Assembly (NCBI GenBank): GCA_903875215.1
Contig: CAIQVH010000033.1
Location: forward strand, 41,345-105,344
From: an uncultured Anaerolineae bacterium
GTDB lineage: Bacteria; Chloroflexota; Anaerolineae; Anaerolineales; Villigracilaceae
Length of the DNA: 64,000 bases
Direction of reading: 5' to 3'
The position numbers and the translations under genes are program-made. The notes under the pieces were generated by a model that searched no databases, had not been told where the DNA came from, and saw nothing but the letters and a program-made list of their open reading frames with translations. Within the stretch, counting starts at the first letter, position 1. The number at the start of each line of letters is the position of its first letter. This document shows positions 58,316 to 64,000 of the stretch, piece by piece.

Positions 58316-61300
58316 TTACTCGTAGGCCAGACCATGTTTCAAGTTTTCCAGCTTTTTTAGGTCAAGACGTGCCCCGAGTTGTTCAAAGGTATTTTTAGCT
58401 TGGCCCAGATAGGATTTGGCTAGCATGCGATTGCCCTGGCGCATTGCCAATTGTGCTCGGCTCACCATTAGTCGTCCACGCTCCAATTGGTTTCCAACGG
58501 CTTCGAAGATGGTTTCAGCCTGCCCGTAAAAATTATTAGCGAGCGGAAAGTCATCGGCTGCAAGGGCAATATCCCCCAAAAGCCGCAGAGCATTGCCTTT
58601 GACTTCGGTTTCGTCCTCATCCAGCAATGCCAGTGCCTGCTGTCCATAAGTTTTAGCCTCTGTTAAAGCATTAAGTCCGAGCGAAATAACGCCCATATTG
58701 ACGTAAACATCTGCCAGGTTGGTTTTTTCTCCCAAATTCTTGAACAATGCTTCACTTCGCAGGTCATACTCCAAGGCGTTTGCCCATTCTCCGGTAGCGC
58801 TGAATAATGCGCTCAGGTGGTGATTGGTTAACGCGATATAGAAGCTGTGTCCTATTTGTTCTGCGCGATTCAAGGCTCCTTCAAGATAATTACGCGCTTC
58901 TTCCAAATAACCTCGGTCGATCTGTAACAACCCGAGGTTAATATTTAATTCAATCATCCCTTCTACATCACCCAATCTGGTCTGCAATTCTGCGCTGAGT
59001 TTGAAGTTATCAAGAGCTTTGTCCCATGATCCCTGTTTAACACCCAAAAGCCCCAAGTTATTGTAAGACCGAGCAACTCCAAGGATATCGCCGATTTCTT
59101 CGCGAATGGCGATGCTTTGGGCAACAAATTCGCTGGCTTCTTTGAGCCGATCTTTTTGATAATATATTCCCCCGAGGCGATTATAAATTGATGAAATGAT
59201 ATCGAATCTAGAGGCTTCTTCGGCCAGTTGTCGTGCATCTAATAAATACTTCGCGGCTTCGTCCAGACTCCCGCGCCGAGAATAAATCCAGCCGGTATCG
59301 CTCAAAATCAGTGAGAGTTCAGCGGGCGAGTTCAGCCCGGCCTCCTGCAGCAGCTTATGGGCGATGCCCAGGCAGACCAGGGCCTGGTCGTAGTCACCCT
59401 GGGCTTCGTGGGTCATGCCGATTTTTCGCTGCAGGCTGCAGGCGGTTTCGGGGCTGGATTTTTCATCCAGGCCCAGGACCTGGATGGCGTGCTCGTAGGC
59501 TGTCCGCGCGGTGGGATAGTCACCGGCCAGGGCCAGGGCATCGCCCAGCCCGGTATGAACCAGCAGCGCCTGCTGTGGAGTATGGTCTGTCTCGGGGAAG
59601 AGCGAGAGCGCGTCTTCAAAGTATTTTTGGGCCTGGGCTGTGTTGTAATTGCGCGCTGATTTTTGGCCGGCCAAAATGAGATAATGCAGGGCGCGATCGC
59701 CGTGGTCGCTCCAGAAATAATGCCGGGCCAGCACGTCAATCTGATCTTCCAGGTGGTCGGAGTAGAGGGTTTCGATGGTTTCGGCCACCTGCCCGTGCAG
59801 GCGTTTGCGTTCACTTTTCAGGAGCGTGCTGTAGATGGTATCGGCCACCAGGACGTGTTTGAACAGGTAGTCGCCGCCGGGGGAGGTATCGGCCAGGATG
59901 AACTCGCGTTCCAGGAGAACCTGCATGCCGGTGTTGACTTCGTCGCTGGTCAGGGAGGGGAGGCAGTGGAGGATCAGGGAGCGGGAAAATTCTCGCCCAA
60001 TGACGCTGGCGACTTTCAGGATGTGGCGTTGAATCAGTTCAAGGTGATCGAAGCGGGTCAGGATCAGGCCTTGCAGGGTGTCGGGCACGCCCAACTGGTT
60101 CAGATCGACTTTTTCGATCAGTTGCCAGTAGCCTTCGGCGCGTTGTAGCAGGTTGCGATCCATCAACATGCGCAGGATTTCTTCGAGATAGAGCGGGATG
60201 CCGGCCGCGCGTTGGACGATCTGGTTGCGCAGCGTTTCGGACATATTTTGGATGGCGAGCAGCTGCGAGAAGAGCTGGTCGCTTTGGTCGGGAGAGAGGT
60301 TTTTGAGCGGAAGGTCAGTGAAGCGCACGCGCAGCAGGTCGCCGGCGCGTTTGGTGATCTCGGCCAGTTTGTCTTCGTCGAAGGTGCGCGAGACAGCGAC
60401 GATGACGATTGGGTTTTTGAGCAGGCTGTCGAGCAGAAAGTCGAGCAGTTCTAGCGAACCGGCGTCAGCCCAGTGTAAATCTTCCAGGATCAGCACCACT
60501 GGCCGGGTTTGAACATCTGCCAGGATCAGGTCGCGGACGGCGAGGAATATTTGCTGGCGGAGTTGGTCGGCGGCCAGGTAGTCGATCCGTTTGGCGCTAT
60601 CGGGGTTTGAGAGTGGCAGGGAGAGCATGTGTTCCAGGTAGGGTAACACATCATCGACGCGGTCGGGGAGGGCCTGGGTGACCCGTTTGCGCAAGCGGGC
60701 CTGGCATTCGGCTTGAGTGGTTTCGGAATCTACGTCGATGGAACGCAGCAGGACGTCCTGGAAAATCCAGTAGGTTACGCCTTTGCGGTAGATCAGGCTG
60801 TAGCCTTCGCCGATTTGGACCGGTAGTTCGAACAGGAAGGCTTTGAATTCTGAGATCAGGCGGCTTTTGCCGATGCCCGCCTCGCCGCTGACGGCGACAA
60901 AGCGCCCAAGTTTTTCGCGGTTCATGCCGTTGATGGTCTGGCGCAGGCGCTCGAGCTCGCCATCGCGCCCGATCATGGGGGCGTAAAGGCCTTCGATGCC
61001 GCGCATCGAGCCGGGTTTGGATTTGGTGCCGCTGACGAGGTAGGTGGTGACGGGTTGGCTGACGCCTTTCAGCTGCAGGGGGGCCTGGGTTTCGAAATTG
61101 AAGAGGGAGCGGACCTGTCGATAGACAACGTCGCTGACAAGGATCATGCCGGCAGTGGCGGCAGTCTCGATGCGGCTGGCCAGGTTGACGACATCGCCGA
61201 TGGCGGTGTAATTCATTAACCGGTTGGAGCCCACTCCGCCGACGATGACACTGCCTGAGTGCAGGCCGATGTGGGCCTGCAGGTCCACGCCCAGGTAATC

Positions 61301-61783
61301 TTTTAATTCATTATTCAGGGTTTCAAGCTCTGCTTGCATGTCCAACGCGGCGCGAATGGCCAGTTCCGCGTTGTTTTCGTGGGCAATGGGGGCACCAAAG
61401 AGTGCCATCAATCCATCGCCGGTGAACTTATCCACCATGCCGTCATATTTGTACACACTATTGGCGAAGGTCTTGGTGCAGCGTTGCACCAATTCATACA
61501 GTTTTTCGCTGTCGTTGATTTGTTCTGAGAGGTGGGTATAGCCGGAGAGGTCGACGAACAGCACAGTCACCTGGCGGCGTTGGCCGGCGGCTTCAAGCCC
61601 GGCTTGTTGGAAGCGGTTGAGTAAATCTTCCCCAACAAGTTCGCCCAGTTTGACGGCCGTGCGTTCTGTCGTCGGCATGACGGCTGGCAGCATGCCAGTC
61701 ATCAGCAGGCGCTGGCCGCAGTTGCCGCAAAAGCGCATGTTGGATGGATTATCAAAACCACAATTTCTACATTGCACAGCCAT
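58316..61783 (-). CDS. Class III cyclase, STAND-type ATPase, TPR sensor protein
   Basis: 1155 aa, cytoplasmic. A zinc ribbon at the start (CRNCGFDNPSNMRFCGNCGQ, 5-24), class III nucleotide cyclase domain (about 65-230) with VTVLFVDLSGYT, KFTGDGLMALFGAP and TAIGDVVNLASRIE, which keep metal Asp, adenine-type Lys/Asp and transition-state Asn/Arg residues, so it should make cAMP. Then a large ATPase (about 265-640) with VSGEAGIGKSRLISEF and VLILEDLHWADAGSLELLDF, and about ten TPRs (700-1140). Such proteins couple a signal sensed through the ATPase/TPR part to cyclase output. No ribosome site is evident. It stands alone between the subtilase and the GntR gene. Confidence 0.93.
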   Translation of the reverse strand: MAVQCRNCGFDNPSNMRFCGNCGQRLLMTGMLPAVMPTTERTAVKLGELVGEDLLNRFQQAGLEAAGQRRQVTVLFVDLSGYTHLSEQINDSEKLYELVQRCTKTFANSVYKYDGMVDKFTGDGLMALFGAPIAHENNAELAIRAALDMQAELETLNNELKDYLGVDLQAHIGLHSGSVIVGGVGSNRLMNYTAIGDVVNLASRIETAATAGMILVSDVVYRQVRSLFNFETQAPLQLKGVSQPVTTYLVSGTKSKPGSMRGIEGLYAPMIGRDGELERLRQTINGMNREKLGRFVAVSGEAGIGKSRLISEFKAFLFELPVQIGEGYSLIYRKGVTYWIFQDVLLRSIDVDSETTQAECQARLRKRVTQALPDRVDDVLPYLEHMLSLPLSNPDSAKRIDYLAADQLRQQIFLAVRDLILADVQTRPVVLILEDLHWADAGSLELLDFLLDSLLKNPIVIVAVSRTFDEDKLAEITKRAGDLLRVRFTDLPLKNLSPDQSDQLFSQLLAIQNMSETLRNQIVQRAAGIPLYLEEILRMLMDRNLLQRAEGYWQLIEKVDLNQLGVPDTLQGLILTRFDHLELIQRHILKVASVIGREFSRSLILHCLPSLTSDEVNTGMQVLLEREFILADTSPGGDYLFKHVLVADTIYSTLLKSERKRLHGQVAETIETLYSDHLEDQIDVLARHYFWSDHGDRALHYLILAGQKSARNYNTAQAQKYFEDALSLFPETDHTPQQALLVHTGLGDALALAGDYPTARTAYEHAIQVLGLDEKSSPETACSLQRKIGMTHEAQGDYDQALVCLGIAHKLLQEAGLNSPAELSLILSDTGWIYSRRGSLDEAAKYLLDARQLAEEASRFDIISSIYNRLGGIYYQKDRLKEASEFVAQSIAIREEIGDILGVARSYNNLGLLGVKQGSWDKALDNFKLSAELQTRLGDVEGMIELNINLGLLQIDRGYLEEARNYLEGALNRAEQIGHSFYIALTNHHLSALFSATGEWANALEYDLRSEALFKNLGEKTNLADVYVNMGVISLGLNALTEAKTYGQQALALLDEDETEVKGNALRLLGDIALAADDFPLANNFYGQAETIFEAVGNQLERGRLMVSRAQLAMRQGNRMLAKSYLGQAKNTFEQLGARLDLKKLENLKHGLAYE

Positions 61784-62039
61784 GCTCAGGGTAGGCCTTT
61801 ATCTACAAACAAAAAATGGTGGAGAAGAAGTCATCAAGCGCGCCTGTGAGTTCCTGGCAGTCCAACGGCTGGCGTTGGTGCCTGACAATATTATACCTAT
61901 TCCTGGAAGAGTTTCGCGTGAGAACAACATAAAAAATCGGTTTGCTGAGCTGCTGGAGTGTTGGCGGGTTGACCAGAACTGCTGAAAGGGCAGGGTCCGA
62001 TGCATTTTGTGAATATTCTGCGAGGCGGTCTGAAAGGTC

Positions 62040-62068
62040 TTGACACCAATCTTGAAATTTGTTACTAT
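62040..62068 (+). promoter_or_regulatory. Sigma-70-type promoter of the GntR gene
   Basis: A perfect -35 TTGACA (62040-62045), 17-bp spacer and -10 TACTAT (62063-62068), giving a start near 62075. Confidence 0.75.
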
Positions 62069-62079
62069 TTCATTAAGAT

Positions 62080-62100
62080 ATCAGACATCTGATGTCTGAT
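62080..62100. promoter_or_regulatory. 21-bp palindromic operator
   Basis: A perfect palindrome: 10-base arms (62080-62089 with 62091-62100) around one central base. It lies just after the predicted transcription start, where a bound dimer would block RNA polymerase. Likely target of the GntR/FadR-type protein encoded 26 bases downstream. Confidence 0.75.
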
Positions 62101-62126
62101 GAAATTTCTCCAGGATGAAACCTCTG

Positions 62127-62867
62127 ATGGAAAGACAAGAAACAATGAGCTTGCCAAGTCAAACATCGTTAAGAAGACCGGCGCTGAACGAAGTCGTTCA
62201 AGATTATATCAAACAGTATATTCTCGAAAACCGGCTGAGCGCCGGTGACCCGCTGCCTCCCGAAACGCATCTGGTGGGGCAATTGGGTGTTGGACGCAGT
62301 TCCATCCGGGAGGCGATCAAAGCCCTGCAATCACTCGGGATTGTGGAAGTTCGTCATGGGGATGGCTTATATGTGCGTGAATACAACTTCGACCCAATCC
62401 TCGAAACCATCGGCTTTGCGATGCAATTCAATGCCCAAACCCTCTCAGAGCTGGCGCAAGTGCGGTTCTACCTGGAGGGTGCAATCATCGAGGATGTCGT
62501 CAAAAAAATCTCGGCGGATGATCTGAATCGGCTGGAAAAACTCATGGAGGTGTGGCAGCAAAGAGTTCAACAAACCAAACCAGTTTCTGATCTTGATGAA
62601 GAATTCCATCGCACCCTGTATAACGCTGTCGAAAACCAGACCCTGATCAAGTTGCTTGAAGTGTTCTGGATCGCCTTTGAAAACCTCGATGACCAACTGG
62701 TCGATGACCAGCAACCGGCTGAGGTTGAGTTTGAAAGACACATGGCCATCCTCGAAGCCGTCAAGCTGCGTGATTCACGTCTTACGCATTTGCGCCTGAT
62801 GCAGCACTTTGCGCATTTGCAACTCCGCATTTCCCAGGGTCTTAAAAAGACCGAAACCTCCAGGTGA
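62127..62867 (+). CDS. GntR/FadR-family transcriptional regulator
   Basis: 246 aa. N-terminal winged helix (about 18-85) with LSAGDPLPPETHLVGQLGVG and RSSIREAIKALQSLGIVEVR, the GntR signature. The C-terminal FCD helical domain (about 95-235) has LAQVRFYLEGAIIEDVVKK, DEEFHRTLYNAVEN and later His residues (FERHM, LMQHF) typical of the metal/ligand pocket. FCD regulators sense carboxylates or sugar acids. The adjacent binding lipoprotein suggests it controls uptake and use of such a substrate. Possible starts are 62115, 62127 and 62145; 62115 has its AGGA overlapping the ATG, so 62127 is preferred, with modest confidence. Confidence 0.92.
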   Translation: MERQETMSLPSQTSLRRPALNEVVQDYIKQYILENRLSAGDPLPPETHLVGQLGVGRSSIREAIKALQSLGIVEVRHGDGLYVREYNFDPILETIGFAMQFNAQTLSELAQVRFYLEGAIIEDVVKKISADDLNRLEKLMEVWQQRVQQTKPVSDLDEEFHRTLYNAVENQTLIKLLEVFWIAFENLDDQLVDDQQPAEVEFERHMAILEAVKLRDSRLTHLRLMQHFAHLQLRISQGLKKTETSR

Positions 62868-62921
62868 GATGGAAAAAGGGATTCAGCCAGCCTTGAACCC
62901 CGGCCAAATCCCTTACCAAGC

Positions 62922-62944
62922 AAAGTACCCGCATAGGGTACTTT
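62922..62944 (+). terminator. Hairpin between GntR and binding-protein genes
   Basis: A 9-bp stem (62922-62930 with 62936-62944) and GCATA loop, followed by AATCTTTGG. The T run is weak, so it could be an attenuator or operator instead of a full terminator. Confidence 0.5.
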
Positions 62945-62984
62945 AATCTTTGGCTGTTCGCTTATACCATGAAAGGGAGAAAAA

Positions 62985-64000
62985 ATGAAACGCCTGATTT
63001 ACTCGCTCGTTTTGCTGACCACGCTCCTCGCGTTGATGGGTTGCGCTCCCCAGGCAGCCCCTGCCACTGAAGAACCCGCGGCTCCGGCGACTGCCGTCCC
63101 TGAACCTGCCACTGCTGCGCCAGAACCAACCGCTGTCCCGCCGCAGCCGATCACCATCACCTACTGGGCTTTTGGGAGTGAAGGCGCTGCCATGAGTGGT
63201 GGCGTCCTTTGGGCAGATTGGTATGCCAAGATCTTCAAGGAATACGAAGCCTCGCATCCCGGAGTCACAATTGACTTCGCTCTCAAGGGCTACGATGCCA
63301 GTGGCAGCACCCTGGTGGTGGATACTGCCGTCGCCGCCGGTACGCCTCCCGATGTCTACTTTGACACCAAGTTTCGCGTCAAGAAGTACAAGGACGCCAA
63401 GCTGCTCGACGACCTGTACCCGGCTCTGACCGCTGAAGATGTTGCCGCTTATGACCCGGCCGTTTTTGCCGGTTCCCAAAATGGCGACGCGCTGTGGAGC
63501 ATCCCGGCCGATGGCGGCTACTGGAATATGATCGTCAACAAGACCCTGTTCGAAAAAGCTGGCAAAGCCGATTTGCTGCCCCAGGGCCCCGATTATGCCT
63601 GGACCACGGAACAATTCATCGAAGCCTGCAAAGCCATCAACGACCCGGCCAATAACATCTACTGCACCGCTTTCTTCGCCGGCAGCACCTCGATGGATTC
63701 AGCCACCAATGAATGGCTCGCTGCCTTCCCCGATTGCAAATTCTTCGATGCCGATGCCAAGCAATATACCGTCAACAGTGCCGCTTGCGTTGAAGCCTTC
63801 ACCTTCCTGCACTCCATCTACGAGCAGAAACTGATGGTTCCTGGCGCCGCCGGCCTGATCGACGACACCACCGATCCGTACTGGCTGCAACAGCAGGTGG
63901 CCATGCTCGTGCAGGGCAACTGGTACGACAGCATCACCAAGAAGGGCATCGCCGACGGCTCCGTCCAGAAGTTTGATTACATCTTCGTCCAGGTTCCGAA
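62985..64000 (+). CDS. Extracellular solute-binding lipoprotein (family 1), truncated by window end
   Basis: 338 codons visible, no stop before 64000. Signal peptide with lipobox LMGC (Cys near 20), then a Pro/Ala/Thr/Glu linker (about 22-55) typical of Chloroflexota lipoproteins, then a family-1 binding protein: ITITYWAFGSEG (about 57-68), TAVAAGTPPDVYFD (about 116-129) and WSIPADGGYWNMIVNK. Probably binds a sugar or sugar acid for an ABC importer whose permease genes would follow beyond the window. A GGGAGA ribosome site precedes the ATG. Likely regulated by the upstream GntR-type protein. Confidence 0.92.
   Translation, partial: MKRLIYSLVLLTTLLALMGCAPQAAPATEEPAAPATAVPEPATAAPEPTAVPPQPITITYWAFGSEGAAMSGGVLWADWYAKIFKEYEASHPGVTIDFALKGYDASGSTLVVDTAVAAGTPPDVYFDTKFRVKKYKDAKLLDDLYPALTAEDVAAYDPAVFAGSQNGDALWSIPADGGYWNMIVNKTLFEKAGKADLLPQGPDYAWTTEQFIEACKAINDPANNIYCTAFFAGSTSMDSATNEWLAAFPDCKFFDADAKQYTVNSAACVEAFTFLHSIYEQKLMVPGAAGLIDDTTDPYWLQQQVAMLVQGNWYDSITKKGIADGSVQKFDYIFVQVP

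Larger units (their letters stand above)
61784..62126. promoter_or_regulatory. Divergent intergenic region, cyclase/GntR genes
   Basis: 343 bases without a gene. It holds the promoter and operator of the GntR gene (62040-62100). Nothing else is clear in 61784-62039, which should include the minus-strand promoter of the cyclase gene. Confidence 0.5.

Overview
The window reads as chromosomal DNA from a motile member of the Chloroflexota, probably Anaerolineae. This is inferred, not proven, from the style of its secreted proteins: lipoproteins with Thr/Pro/Ala-rich linkers, extracellular von Willebrand A and solute-binding proteins, a subtilase with Trp-rich tail repeats, and very large cytoplasmic sensors. 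The flagellar gene set resembles that of single-membrane bacteria (FlbD, YlqG-like and FhlX-like proteins, the TIGR02530 protein, no P- or L-ring genes). No rRNA, tRNA, CRISPR array or intact insertion sequence was seen.

Layout. 121-516 (-): a small MmpS-like membrane protein. 828-5198 (+): filament operon fliC-fliD-flaG-fliS, closed by a strong terminator. 5354-16996 (+): thirteen-gene basal-body/hook operon flgC-fliE-fliF-fliG-fliH-fliI-fliJ-transglycosylase-flgB-fliK-flgD-TIGR02530-flgE, also closed by a terminator. 17076-20237 (-): M23 peptidase, PilZ protein, YlqG-like protein and FhlX-like protein. 20457-24031 (+): two glycosyltransferase-like proteins and an FGE/SUMF1-fold protein. 24047-26624 (-): an OmpR/PhoB-type regulator and its probable PAS kinase. 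26828-30077: four 11-bp phased repeats, a c-di-GMP-I riboswitch with a downstream terminator, a small secreted protein, a SipW/ER-type signal peptidase carrying extra domains, and a mini RTX protein. 30204-38897 (+): a trimethylamine-dehydrogenase-like flavoprotein, a solute-binding/VWA trio, an AAC(3)-peptidase fusion, and upp. 38956-43715 (-): two soluble histidine kinases. 43982-49910 (-): second flagellar operon flbD-motA-motB-fliL-fliM-fliN-fliO-fliP-fliQ plus a CheY-like receiver. 50075-52982 (-): a catalytically dead Y1-transposase-like protein and a NACHT-FGE ATPase. 53432-56016 (+): chemoreceptor and CheW. 56229-58227 (+): a second c-di-GMP-I riboswitch and a subtilase with nine GAWSGAR-type repeats. 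58316-61783 (-): cyclase-ATPase-TPR sensor. 62127 to the end (+): a GntR/FadR regulator with a palindromic operator on its own promoter, then a truncated sugar-type binding lipoprotein.

How it may work together. Flagellar, chemotaxis and stator genes dominate. A PilZ protein inside the flagellar block and two c-di-GMP riboswitches outside it suggest one second messenger linking swimming to surface-protein export and proteolysis. The most notable unit is 26828-30077: a two-component regulator gene diverges from an operon preceded by helically phased repeats and a riboswitch, and that operon encodes a candidate secreted substrate together with its own Ser/His-type signal peptidase. The second unusual unit is the dead-transposase/NACHT-FGE pair, which looks like a candidate conflict system. 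Essential export genes (flhA, flhB, fliR) and flgG, flgK, flgL and fliA are not in this window.
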